Source of the DNA: CAZSPL01 sp964608735
Lineage (GTDB): Bacteria > JAJVIF01 > JAPKYR01 > CAZSPL01
Assembly (NCBI GenBank): GCA_964608735.1
Contig: CAZSPL010000121.1
Location: 1 to 11,688 of the forward strand
Reading direction: 5' to 3'
Length of the DNA: 11,688 bases
Shown: one piece after another, positions 1 through 6,632 of the stretch
Layout of the letters: each line of letters starts with the position of its first letter
Numbering within the stretch: the first letter of the stretch is position 1
The notes under the pieces: model-generated
What the model was told of the DNA's origin: nothing
Database searches by the model: none
Seen by the model: only the letters and a program-made list of their open reading frames with translations
Position numbers and translations under genes: made by a program

Positions 1-255
1 AAGGAATATCATCGTTCAAGGCAGATGCTGCTTTTCGGGAAAAAAGTGGTGCCTGTAGTCGAAGAAGCTGTCAAACCCCCGGTAAAACCGGATGAAGAGC
101 CGCCTGCGCCCGAGCCGCCGAAGAAGATAGACGAGCTCATAAAAGAATTTCTGGAACCGCCCGAAGTCATTGTGGATGAGAAAGAACCACCGAAGGAAGC
201 TGTTGAAGAAATCGTTCCCGAGTCACCCGTGGAGAAGTTTGTGGTAAAATTGTAG
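1..255 (+). CDS. C-terminal end of a proline/glutamate-rich protein, 5' end outside window
   Basis: The frame is open from base 1 to a TAG at 253-255, about 84 codons, so this is most likely the 3' end of a longer gene. An ATG at 25 exists, but the AAGG before it lies only about 3 bases away, so an internal start is less likely. The visible protein is highly charged and low in complexity. Runs such as EEPPAPEPPKK, FLEPPEVIVDEKEPPKEAVEE and ESPVEK alternate proline with glutamate and lysine. That composition suggests an extended, unstructured tail or linker of the kind found in envelope-spanning or surface proteins. No domain or catalytic motif is visible and I assign no function. The next gene starts 22 bases downstream on the same strand, so the two may be co-transcribed. 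Confidence 0.6.
   Translation, partial: KEYHRSRQMLLFGKKVVPVVEEAVKPPVKPDEEPPAPEPPKKIDELIKEFLEPPEVIVDEKEPPKEAVEEIVPESPVEKFVVKL
242..250 (+). promoter_or_regulatory. Candidate extended -10 promoter element before the propeller lipoprotein gene
   Basis: TGGTAAAAT fits the extended -10 pattern TGnTAnnnT and lies inside the last codons of the upstream gene. Transcription would start near 257, leaving a 5' leader of about 21 bases that contains the Shine-Dalgarno-like AAGGG at 265-269. There is no convincing -35 box. The same TGGTAAAAT sequence occurs before rpmE and before the HicB-like gene in this window. Confidence 0.3.
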
Positions 256-277
256 GAAATCTCCAAGGGTGGTCTTG

Positions 278-2377
278 ATGCGTATAATGTCATTCCCCAC
301 CGGACCTGCCTCCCTCCTTCTGATCGCAATCCTGAGCCTGTTCATCGCCTGCGGATGCTCCGCGAGCGACCCTTCGATTCCCCAACAGGGAGCATTACCG
401 GATGAGCGTTCGACCGACGCGGGCGGACGATGCGTGATTGCATGTTTCGACTGCATCATCGGCCCCGGCGGCGCATTCGAGATGGTTCCCAACCGCGTGT
501 TGGAAACTCATTACAATGTCAACCCGTTCGTGCAGCCGCCCGCATGCAACGACTGCGTCGCTATCCAGCCCCTTGAATTCAAACCGGCACTCGGTTATGT
601 CATCGCAGCGGTGACGCTGAAAAATCCGACCGACATTTCGGCGTACGATGTCAGGGGAATACTGATATCCGATAACGGGCACGATGTGTTCAACCGCGAC
701 GGGTACACGACCATGTACGACACCGGCGGACCGGTGGAGCGCAACCCGTTCATATGGTTCACGTCGGATGCGCCGTTTTCGGGATACAGTTCCATAACGA
801 AGATCTTCTACCTCGAGCTTCCACAACCGCTCAATTTCCAATTCACATACGTCGTCGATGTATCTTTCCCCGCGCATTGCAGGGAACCGTATTATTTGCG
901 TGGTTATGTCACCGAAGGATTGACCGGCGCGGGCGGCGAGGCCGAGATAGCCGTGTATGCAAAGGACTGGCAGGATAATGTCGACTCGGTGACCGCCGAG
1001 ACAGATGAGTTGAACGGCTCGGAGACGACGCTTGTTTACGATACATTATCCGATTCCTGGCGCGGGACCGTGAGCAATACCGAGGGACAGCCCGAAGGGG
1101 ATTATTCGCTCTGGGTTTGGGCCGAGAGCATGAATTCGGGCCCCCAGCGGATATATCAGAAACTCGAATATACGGTCGGCTCGACCGGCGGACTTGCCGA
1201 TGGCTGGCCGCTGGAAAGAGGAGACTGGGGAGGCACGGGCTCGGTTCCGGCGAACGGCCCGTCCGATGGCGAATTGAAATGGACATACCCGTTCACCGGC
1301 TATGACTGGGATGGTGCATCGGTAATTACGCCAATCGGCAATGATGAGGGGACGACATACGTCGCGCTCGATGACGAGCTCTTCGCGATAGATATAAACG
1401 GAGATTTGCTTTGGTCGTTCCCGGTGACATCCGTGACCGCTTCATTCACCCCCGCGCTCAGATATGACGATGTCGTCATCTGGCCCGTAAACCGCGAGAT
1501 TGGCGGATTCGAGATGGGATTCGTTTACTTCATCGACACCGATGGAAACGAAGCGCGCCATCCGGGCCTGCTGCCGGGTCTCGTGACGGCCCCGGCGATA
1601 TTCAACCACGATGGCAAGCTCGTCATCCCGATAGATAACGGAATCTGGACATGCGAGTCGAACGGATACGGCATCTGGCAATACATCCCCTCATCGGGCG
1701 AGATGCACATTCCTCGCATCGCATCGCTCGATACAACGGATTCGATGTATCTCGTCACCGACTATGGAAGCTATGAGACGCTGTTCATCTCGCTGGACAA
1801 ATTCGGCGTCGAGCGGTGGAACATCCCGCTCAACGGCGGGCCGCTTTCACAGGCGATCATCGGCGAATCGGACGCGGTCTACGCGGTGAGCACATTGAAG
1901 GATTTCAGCCAGGCGCAGAAATTCGGCATACAGGCGCGCAACGGCATTGACGGCTCGGCAGCGTGGGGTGGCACATATTCGAACTACAAGGGACTGACAA
2001 GCTTCGCAATTGCGATGGGACAGGGGAACAGCCGCATCTATGCAACCCACTACGACGGCAGCCTCGTTTACTCCGTGACCGCCGATGAAGGCCTGGCCGC
2101 TGACACATATGCGCCGCTGGGCATGCTCGGCGACAATGCGAGCGCGCCGTCGGTGGACGGCTCGGGGCGGGTCTTCGCGGGGGGACAGGTCACGGTGTTG
2201 AGCGTAAATTATTCGGTATTCAGCGCACTCGATTCCAATCTTGAATGGGAATGGGAATACCTTGAAGAGGGGAATGGATTCATCGGCTCGCCGGTGCTGA
2301 GCACGGAGCATTATGTGTTCTGCATGGGGCTTTCATCCACCGATAAGCTGGGTCTCTACTGCTTCGGGGAAAAGTAG
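278..2377 (+). CDS. Secreted (probable lipo-) protein with PQQ-like beta-propeller
   Basis: The protein has 699 residues from ATG 278. An in-frame GTG at 269 is possible, but AAGGG at 265-269 is placed to serve ATG 278. Residues 1-28 form a signal peptide with a hydrophobic core (ASLLLIAILSLFIAC) ending in Cys25/Cys27, a relaxed lipobox, so lipid anchoring is likely but not certain. Residues of about 45-95 hold several cysteines (CVIACFDC, PACNDC). Residues of about 95-205 look like a beta-sandwich of unknown family, followed by a short Ig-like stretch. From about residue 310 (DGWPLERGDWGGTG) to the end, repeats such as ALDDELFAIDINGDLLWSFP, IYATHYDGSLVYSV and FSALDSNLEWEWEY are typical of PQQ-binding-like/BamB-type propeller blades. 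In this fold such repeats usually mediate protein or polymer contacts; a bound PQQ is not implied. The substrate is unknown. An assembly-factor role like BamB is conceivable, but the long N-terminal part argues for a different surface protein. Confidence 0.8.
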   Translation: MRIMSFPTGPASLLLIAILSLFIACGCSASDPSIPQQGALPDERSTDAGGRCVIACFDCIIGPGGAFEMVPNRVLETHYNVNPFVQPPACNDCVAIQPLEFKPALGYVIAAVTLKNPTDISAYDVRGILISDNGHDVFNRDGYTTMYDTGGPVERNPFIWFTSDAPFSGYSSITKIFYLELPQPLNFQFTYVVDVSFPAHCREPYYLRGYVTEGLTGAGGEAEIAVYAKDWQDNVDSVTAETDELNGSETTLVYDTLSDSWRGTVSNTEGQPEGDYSLWVWAESMNSGPQRIYQKLEYTVGSTGGLADGWPLERGDWGGTGSVPANGPSDGELKWTYPFTGYDWDGASVITPIGNDEGTTYVALDDELFAIDINGDLLWSFPVTSVTASFTPALRYDDVVIWPVNREIGGFEMGFVYFIDTDGNEARHPGLLPGLVTAPAIFNHDGKLVIPIDNGIWTCESNGYGIWQYIPSSGEMHIPRIASLDTTDSMYLVTDYGSYETLFISLDKFGVERWNIPLNGGPLSQAIIGESDAVYAVSTLKDFSQAQKFGIQARNGIDGSAAWGGTYSNYKGLTSFAIAMGQGNSRIYATHYDGSLVYSVTADEGLAADTYAPLGMLGDNASAPSVDGSGRVFAGGQVTVLSVNYSVFSALDSNLEWEWEYLEEGNGFIGSPVLSTEHYVFCMGLSSTDKLGLYCFGEK

Positions 2378-2379
2378 GC

Positions 2380-2416
2380 AAAAAAGCAGGGACAGTCACG
2401 AATGGCACTTTTTTAA
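2380..2416 (+). repeat. Dispersed repeat, copy A (GCAGGGACA...CTTTTTT type)
   Basis: The repeat begins 3 bases after the stop codon of the propeller gene with an A-run, then GCAGGGACAGTCACGAA, then TGGCACTTTTTT. Copy B at 2758-2792 matches it at most positions in the same orientation. The A-run at one end and the T-run at the other are inverted and could let it act as a weak bidirectional terminator. Confidence 0.6.
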
Positions 2417-2485
2417 GCGGATATCCTGTTGTCCGGAAGCTGGGCTACCAGGAATCCTATCTTCCTATAAGAAAACCGGAGAGAC

Positions 2486-2502
2486 GGGTGGCACCTCTTT
2501 AC
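2486..2502 (+). repeat. GGGTGGCACC-type repeat, forward copy
   Basis: GGGTGGCACCTCTTTAC differs by one base from the reverse complement of 2661-2677 (GGGTGGCACCCCTTTAC). A third, partial copy (CCACCCCTTT) sits in the left arm of the hairpin at 2601-2619. The copies look like fragments of one dispersed element. Confidence 0.5.
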
Positions 2503-2600
2503 AGTGCCCCAATCAGCTACACGAGCGGGACTCGGAACTCTTTACATTCAGCTTCCTACTATGAAGCACTGGAAAAGGGTGGTACTGGATGCGCGCGCGA

Positions 2601-2673
2601 GGCCACCCCTTTCCCGCGCAATAGACTTTATTGATGAGTCGAGTGCATACTGTAAGCGCGGTAAAGGGGTGCC
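2601..2673. repeat. Imperfect inverted repeat able to form an approximately 18-bp stem
   Basis: The left arm at 2601-2619 (GGCCACCCCTTTCCCGCGC) and the right arm at 2656-2673 (GCGCGGTAAAGGGGTGCC) are complementary except for one bulge and one mismatch. About 36 bases form the loop. There is no T-run after either arm, so it is not a classical terminator. It may be a remnant of a palindromic mobile repeat. Confidence 0.5.
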
Positions 2674-2705
2674 ACCCGGATTCCTGATTCTTCTTGATGA
2701 CTTGC

Positions 2706-2728
2706 GTAGGGGCGAACCTTGTGTTCGC
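2706..2728 (+). repeat. REP-like hairpin of the GTAGGGGCGAAC type
   Basis: GCGAAC at 2712-2717 and GTTCGC at 2723-2728 form a perfect 6-bp stem with a 5-base loop, preceded by GTAGGG. It resembles the short GTAGGGGCGA-type extragenic palindromes common in bacterial genomes. A shortened second copy of its left side lies at 2746-2757. Confidence 0.45.
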
Positions 2729-2757
2729 TCTGTTGTTCCAACGATGCGTAGGGCGAA

Positions 2758-2792
2758 GAAAAGCAGGGACAACCACGAACGGCGCTTTTTTA
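2758..2792 (+). repeat. Dispersed repeat, copy B, overlapping the stop codon of the kinase-like gene
   Basis: The stretch GAAAAGCAGGGACAACCACG followed by AACGGCGCTTTTTTA is a near copy of 2380-2416 in the same orientation. Its last three bases (2790-2792) are the TAA stop codon of the minus-strand gene ending here, so the repeat abuts and slightly overlaps coding sequence. Confidence 0.55.
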
Positions 2793-3482
2793 CAGGATAT
2801 TCATTAGTAGCACTGTAAGAAATGCCGCGCCGATGGGTACGAGGAAATTGTCCCAGCCCCTGATGCTTATCGCTTCGAGAACGGTGACGAGTATCGCGAC
2901 GAACATCGCCAATATCGCCTCGCTCCAGAATCCGAACCCCGTATCCGCGACGAGGAAAACAATCAGCGTCACGATGAAACTCGTGATGAGCATCGCCATG
3001 CTTCCCTCGACGGTGCGTGTTTCATCGACAATCGTATATTTCCCCTTCCCGTACTTCCGCCCATAAACCCCCGCCGCGGTATCGCCGAACGTCATCAGAA
3101 GTATCCCGAGCATGCCGGCATACCAGTAGTTGCCGAACCAGGCGTTGTGCGGGAAAAACAGCAAAAGGATTATCACGAATGACAGCGGGTAGAGGATGGT
3201 GCCATAGTTGGGCTTGTCGTGCTTCAATTCTATCGAGCTGAGAAGGCCGGTGAAAAAGCTGAATGTATTCCCGAGTAGCGCTATGAACGGCGGTATCGCG
3301 GCGACCCACGGCGTATCGAAGCCCCACATCGCGGGAATCACCCAACATCCGATGAGGACATGCACGAGTTTGCGCGTGAAGAGAAGCGAGTAGCCCATCT
3401 TATGAAGCCGCTGGCTTCCGAGCACGACGATGCCCACGATAACGAAACTGAAAATGAGCATGAGGAGATCTTGGGATGTCAT
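2790..3482 (-). CDS. CTP-dependent polyprenol/dolichol/phytol kinase-like membrane protein
   Basis: The protein has 230 residues and about six or seven hydrophobic segments, so it sits in the inner membrane. It carries the signatures of the phytol/farnesol/dolichol kinase and CDP-diglyceride-synthetase-like superfamily. These are RKLVHVLIG near residue 37, GDTAAGVYGRKYGKGKY near residue 130 with the metal-binding Asp, TVEGSMAM shortly after, and a final E-x-ISIRGWDN-x-x-VPI. In this family the reaction is CTP-dependent phosphorylation of a long-chain isoprenoid alcohol; the exact lipid cannot be read from sequence. The start ATG overlaps the cdd stop by 4 bases (ATGA), so translation is probably coupled. 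It is the last gene of the prfA-prmC operon, and its TAA lies in a dispersed repeat. A phosphatidate cytidylyltransferase label is an alternative from the same superfamily. Confidence 0.8.
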   Translation of the reverse strand: MTSQDLLMLIFSFVIVGIVVLGSQRLHKMGYSLLFTRKLVHVLIGCWVIPAMWGFDTPWVAAIPPFIALLGNTFSFFTGLLSSIELKHDKPNYGTILYPLSFVIILLLFFPHNAWFGNYWYAGMLGILLMTFGDTAAGVYGRKYGKGKYTIVDETRTVEGSMAMLITSFIVTLIVFLVADTGFGFWSEAILAMFVAILVTVLEAISIRGWDNFLVPIGAAFLTVLLMNIL

Positions 3483-3910
3483 CCTTTCGGTGCCTCCAGC
3501 CTGAAGGCTTTGGGAAGAAGGTTTTTCATCATGTATGTATCGTAGTTGCCGTTCAATGCCGCCGCGATTACCATCCCGTCATCGGGCATGAATTCGGCAA
3601 GCACCTGCCTGCACGAGCCGCACGGGGTGATACGCCGGGCCATGTCCGGATGCTCGGTATCCCCCCCGACCACGAGCAGCGCGACGAAATCGGTGTCGCC
3701 GGAGTTGACGGCCGCACCGAGGGCCATGCGTTCGGCGCATACGGTCAGGCTGTAGGATGAATTCTCCACATTCGCGCCGGAATAAACAAAGCCTCCCTTC
3801 GTAAGCACCGCCGCTCCCACGGCGAAGCGGGAGTATGGCGCGTATGCGCGTTCCCGCGCTTTGAGGGCCGCTTTCATCATCTGGTCTATTCTCTTCTCAT
3901 CAAGGTGCAT
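3479..3910 (-). CDS. cdd: Cytidine deaminase
   Basis: This enzyme hydrolytically deaminates cytidine and deoxycytidine to uridine and deoxyuridine in pyrimidine salvage, in the cytoplasm. I chose ATG 3910, which gives 143 residues, the usual length of the small zinc form. GAGGGGGTG lies just upstream of it, while the in-frame ATG at 3925 and TTG at 3928 have no ribosome-binding site. Zinc ligands and the catalytic glutamate are all present: CAE (C58, E60) in SLTVCAERMAL, and PCGSC (C97, C100) in TPCGSCRQVLAEF. The substrate-side motif AYAPYSRFAVGAA is at residues 22-34. The gene follows prmC with about 14 bases between stop and start (or overlapping as TGATG if the upstream ATG is used). It overlaps the downstream kinase-like gene by 4 bases. 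A link between cytidine-nucleotide salvage and a CTP-using kinase is only suggestive. Confidence 0.95.
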   Translation of the reverse strand: MHLDEKRIDQMMKAALKARERAYAPYSRFAVGAAVLTKGGFVYSGANVENSSYSLTVCAERMALGAAVNSGDTDFVALLVVGGDTEHPDMARRITPCGSCRQVLAEFMPDDGMVIAAALNGNYDTYMMKNLLPKAFRLEAPKG

Positions 3911-3924
3911 GGGGCACCCCCTCA

Positions 3925-4764
3925 TCAATATCTGACGATATACACTCTATCCTTGCGCCATAAATCCCTGGTGAACCGCACCTTATGCGGTTTGTACAAC
4001 CGGGCAATCGCTTTGCGCTGGTCGTAACCCATCTCGACGATAAGGCATCCGCCCGCATTCAGATATCCGCCGGCCTCGCGCGCGAGCCTCCGGTGAAACC
4101 TGAGGCCGTCGCGCCCGCCGTCGAGAGCTTCCCGCGGATCGCCTTTCCTGACATCGACCGGCAAACCCCTGATATCCCCCGAGGGGATATATGGCGGGTT
4201 CGCGGTAATTATATCAAACCGGTCGGTCCGCTTCGAAAAGGGGGCGAACATATCCCCCGTCCGCCAGTCTATATCAATCCCGATGCGCGATGCATTCTCT
4301 TTCGCGAGATTTATCGCCCGCCTCAATATATCCGCGCCGGATATCGCATGCCCCGGACGCGCCTTCGCGATGCTTATTGCCACGATTCCCGAACCGGTGA
4401 ACATATCGAGGATTCGAAGCGGTGTGATGCGCGAATCGATTTCCGCGATGGCGGCATCGACAAGGGTTTCGGTTTCCGGGCGGGGTATCAGCACGCCTTT
4501 CCGGCACAGGAAAATATCGTTGTAGAAATTGGTGTATCCGAGTATGAGTTGCACCGGCGTGCCGTCGATGAGGCGCCTCATCGCGCGAACCATCTGGGCG
4601 TATTTCCACGGCTGGAGGATAATTTCATCGCCGATGCGATAGAGGTCTTCCGTCGTCAGGCCGGTGAAATGCTCGAAGATGTAACGCGCCTTGCGTTCGG
4701 CATTGACAATGCCGGCATCGAGAGCGATGCGTTCAAGGCGGGTCCTGACATCGAACAGGTTCAC
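3925..4764 (-). CDS. prmC: Peptide chain release factor N5-glutamine methyltransferase
   Basis: PrmC (HemK) transfers a methyl group from S-adenosylmethionine to the glutamine of the GGQ motif of release factors RF1 and RF2, which speeds peptide release. The protein has 279 residues, the normal length. The N-terminal helical release-factor-binding domain covers about 1-75. It is followed by LIPRPETETLVD (92-103), the SAM-binding LDMFTGSGIVAISIAKARPG (119-138), and the catalytic NPPYIP (189-194). The start is GTG 4764, because a stop codon lies in frame five codons upstream and no other start intervenes. No Shine-Dalgarno precedes it; a perfect TATAAT ends 6 bases before GTG, predicting a leaderless transcript from an internal promoter. 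The RF1 gene is the next gene upstream, but the join contains a 10-N gap. Confidence 0.95.
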   Translation of the reverse strand: MNLFDVRTRLERIALDAGIVNAERKARYIFEHFTGLTTEDLYRIGDEIILQPWKYAQMVRAMRRLIDGTPVQLILGYTNFYNDIFLCRKGVLIPRPETETLVDAAIAEIDSRITPLRILDMFTGSGIVAISIAKARPGHAISGADILRRAINLAKENASRIGIDIDWRTGDMFAPFSKRTDRFDIITANPPYIPSGDIRGLPVDVRKGDPREALDGGRDGLRFHRRLAREAGGYLNAGGCLIVEMGYDQRKAIARLYKPHKVRFTRDLWRKDRVYIVRY

Positions 4765-4770
4765 ACGATG

Positions 4771-4779
4771 ATTATATCA
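4771..4779 (-). promoter_or_regulatory. Extended -10 promoter element immediately upstream of prmC
   Basis: On the minus strand the sequence reads TGATATAAT, a perfect extended -10. The hexamer ends 6 bases before the GTG start, so transcription would begin at or next to the start codon and give a leaderless mRNA. The -35 position would fall at or beside the N gap and cannot be judged. Confidence 0.4.
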
Positions 4780-4788
4780 AAATGGATT

Positions 4789-4876
4789 ACCGGATGGCNN
4801 NNNNNNNNTTGGAGAACGTCCCGAGGTAGATGACGCCCTGGTCGTCGATCGAGCGCATCGCCCGAGACCGGATGGC
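4789..4876. repeat. 10-bp direct repeat flanking the short assembly gap
   Basis: ACCGGATGGC occurs at 4789-4798, directly abutting the N run, and again at 4867-4876. A repeat ending exactly at a scaffold gap is a typical sign of an ambiguous or chimeric contig join. The intervening bases 4809-4866 may not belong here. Confidence 0.55.
4799..4808. other. Assembly gap (10 N)
   Basis: Ten unresolved bases lie between prfA and prmC. The number is probably a placeholder, so the true distance between the genes is unknown. Confidence 0.95.
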
Positions 4877-4903
4877 GCAGGCCCGGTAAACAGGCGCTTA
4901 CGG

Positions 4904-5977
4904 CTACTCTTCGTGCGAAGTTGAAAGCTGCTTCGCCTCATTGGCCATGATGAGTGCATCGATTATCTCGTCGAGGTCGCCTTCGAGTACCTGCGGAAGC
5001 TTCTTGAGCGTGACATTGACCCGGTGGTCCGTGACGCGGGTCTGGGGGAAATTATATGTCCGTATCCTCTCGCTCCTGTCGCCCGACCCCACCTGGGATT
5101 TACGGTCGGCGGCGATTCCCCTGGCCCGCATTGCCCTCTCATTTTCGAGCAGGTATGCTTTCAGCAGGCGCATCGCGCGCTCCTTGTTCTGATGCTGGCT
5201 GCGCTGGTCCTGGCAGGATACGACGATTCCCGAGGGCATGTGGGTGATCCGTACGGCGCTGTCGGTCTTGTTCACATGCTGTCCGCCGGCGGATGACGAG
5301 CGGTATGTATCTATTCGCAGGTCGTCCGGATCGATGTTGATCTCGTCAACTTCATCCGGCTCGATGAGTACCGCCACTGTAACCGCGCTGGTGTGGATGC
5401 GTCCGCTGCTCTCGGTTACCGGCACGCGCTGCACGCGGTGCGTGCCCGCTTCGAAACGCAACCGTTCATACGCGCCCTTGCCCTTGATGGAAATAACGAC
5501 TTCCTTGAAACCGCCGATACCGGTCTCGTTCGATGATAGTATCTCCCAATCCCATCCCCGGATCTCGGCATAACGCGTGTACATCCGGAACAGGTCGGCG
5601 ACAAACAGCCCGGCTTCCTCGCCCCCCGTACCGGCGCGGATCTCGATGATCACCGACTTGTCGCTGTCGGGGTCTTTCGGAATCAGCGCGCGCTTGATCT
5701 CAATCTCAACGCCGGCTTGCTCTTCCTCGAGGCCCGCGAGCTGTTCCTCGATAAGCCCCCGGTCGTCGCCGGAGCTTTCATCGAGCATTTCACGGGCTGT
5801 TTCGAGATCGTCGCTCACGCGCTTGAGCCGGTGGTAAAGCTTGACTATCGCATCGAGCTCCTTGTACTCCTTTCCGAGTCCGGCCATGCGCTCGCGGTCG
5901 CGGACGACGTCCGGGTCGCTCAGGCTGCGCTCGATCTCTTCGTAGCGCGAGACTATTTTCTCAAGCTTTTGCAGCAT
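4904..5977 (-). CDS. prfA: Peptide chain release factor 1
   Basis: RF1 recognises UAA and UAG in the ribosomal A site and triggers hydrolysis of peptidyl-tRNA. From ATG 5977 the protein has 357 residues, the standard RF1 length. A longer frame reaching 6040 would add 21 arginine-rich residues and overlap the upstream gene deeply, so I rejected it. Domain order is normal: an N-terminal coiled coil (1-95), RIHTS and the codon-recognition region with the tripeptide P186-V187-T188 in RVQRVPVTES (the RF1-type PxT, not RF2-type SPF), then G231-G232-Q233 in SSSAGGQHVNKTDSAVRITH. The start overlaps the end of the DUF1385 C-terminal gene by 17 bases, implying translational coupling. The GGQ glutamine is the expected substrate of the PrmC encoded next. 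Confidence 0.96.
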   Translation of the reverse strand: MLQKLEKIVSRYEEIERSLSDPDVVRDRERMAGLGKEYKELDAIVKLYHRLKRVSDDLETAREMLDESSGDDRGLIEEQLAGLEEEQAGVEIEIKRALIPKDPDSDKSVIIEIRAGTGGEEAGLFVADLFRMYTRYAEIRGWDWEILSSNETGIGGFKEVVISIKGKGAYERLRFEAGTHRVQRVPVTESSGRIHTSAVTVAVLIEPDEVDEINIDPDDLRIDTYRSSSAGGQHVNKTDSAVRITHMPSGIVVSCQDQRSQHQNKERAMRLLKAYLLENERAMRARGIAADRKSQVGSGDRSERIRTYNFPQTRVTDHRVNVTLKKLPQVLEGDLDEIIDALIMANEAKQLSTSHEE

Positions 5978-6632
5978 TTGTTTCTGATTTAACCGATGAT
6001 TCGATGACCGACGGGTCCCCCATCGCGCCCTTGAACGCATAAATGGCGACTTCCACCATGTCCGGCGACGGCTCGCGCGATGTTATCCGCTGGAACCACC
6101 TGCCCGGCAGTATGACGAGCTTCGAAAACCAGGAATCCGGGTATCGCGCGGTGATGCGTATGCATTCATATGCCATGCCCGCGACTAACGGCAGGAGGAT
6201 GACGCGGCTGAATATCCTCGGAAGCGTGCCGCTCAGCGCCGGGATGTATACATGCAGGATGGTGAACAGGATTATCGTCACGATTATCAGGAAGAAAATG
6301 AAACTGGTGCCGCATCGCGGATGGAATGTCGGGTAGCGGAGGACATCTTCGAGGCTGAGGTCGCTGCCGCCTTCGTAGGCGTTGACAGTCTTATGCTCGG
6401 CGCCGTGGTACTGAAATACGCGGCGGATGTCCGGGATGAACGACACCGCGTAGACGTAGCCGATGAATACTCCGAGCCGCAGGATGCCCTCGATGATATT
6501 CACCGTTATCTCATTCTCCCCGCCTATCAGCTTGCCAAGCCACGCGGGGAACATGAAAAACAGGGCAATCGCAACCACGAAGCCGAATATCATTGTGAGG
6601 GTTTCAGATATTTTTGACCACGTGCTTTTCAA
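5961..6632 (-). CDS. DUF1385 membrane protein, C-terminal piece
   Basis: The protein has 223 residues with about four transmembrane segments. It carries the diagnostic second half of DUF1385 proteins: VSFIPDIRRVFQYHGAEHKT (64-82), AYEGG, PTFHPRCGTSFIFF (101-114), a membrane hairpin, and near the C-terminus PGRWFQRITSREPSPDMVEVAIYAFK. The family is conserved next to prfA in many bacteria; its biochemical function is unknown to me, though the His/Glu/Cys motifs suggest metal binding. The start is TTG 6632, preceded by a strong Shine-Dalgarno-like GAAGGGGG with 7 bases of spacing. It overlaps the TGA of the N-terminal piece by 3 bases within TTGA. A stop codon lies in frame 7 codons upstream, so it cannot read through into the other piece. 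DUF1385 is normally one protein of about 300 residues, so this is a split version or a frameshifted gene. Confidence 0.85.
   Translation of the reverse strand: MKSTWSKISETLTMIFGFVVAIALFFMFPAWLGKLIGGENEITVNIIEGILRLGVFIGYVYAVSFIPDIRRVFQYHGAEHKTVNAYEGGSDLSLEDVLRYPTFHPRCGTSFIFFLIIVTIILFTILHVYIPALSGTLPRIFSRVILLPLVAGMAYECIRITARYPDSWFSKLVILPGRWFQRITSREPSPDMVEVAIYAFKGAMGDPSVIESSVKSETNAAKA

Larger units (their letters stand above)
2378..2789. other. Convergent intergenic region made of degenerate repeats and hairpins
   Basis: There is no credible gene in these 412 bases between two convergent genes. Short reading frames exist on both strands, but they lack ribosome-binding sites and protein-like composition. 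The region holds two copies of a roughly 35-bp repeat at its two ends (2380-2416 and 2758-2792), a GGGTGGCACC-type repeat in inverted copies (2486-2502 and 2661-2677), a long imperfect hairpin (2601-2673), and a GTAGGGGCGAAC-type hairpin (2706-2728). A partial second copy GCGTAGGGCGAA lies at 2746-2757. It looks like a landing zone for dispersed non-coding repeats. Confidence 0.6.

Noticed and set aside
2504..2818. 104-codon frame in the convergent intergenic region
   Set aside because: It consists of repeat fragments and overlaps the kinase-like gene; basic, non-protein-like composition and no ribosome-binding site.
3985..4833. 282-codon plus-strand frame opposite prmC
   Set aside because: It is antisense to a confident prmC, runs through the N gap and has no ribosome-binding site or recognisable motif.
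5978..6040. 21-residue N-terminal extension of RF1
   Set aside because: RF1 proteins start at MLQKLEKI-type sequence; the extension would overlap the upstream gene by 80 bases and is arginine-rich shadow sequence.
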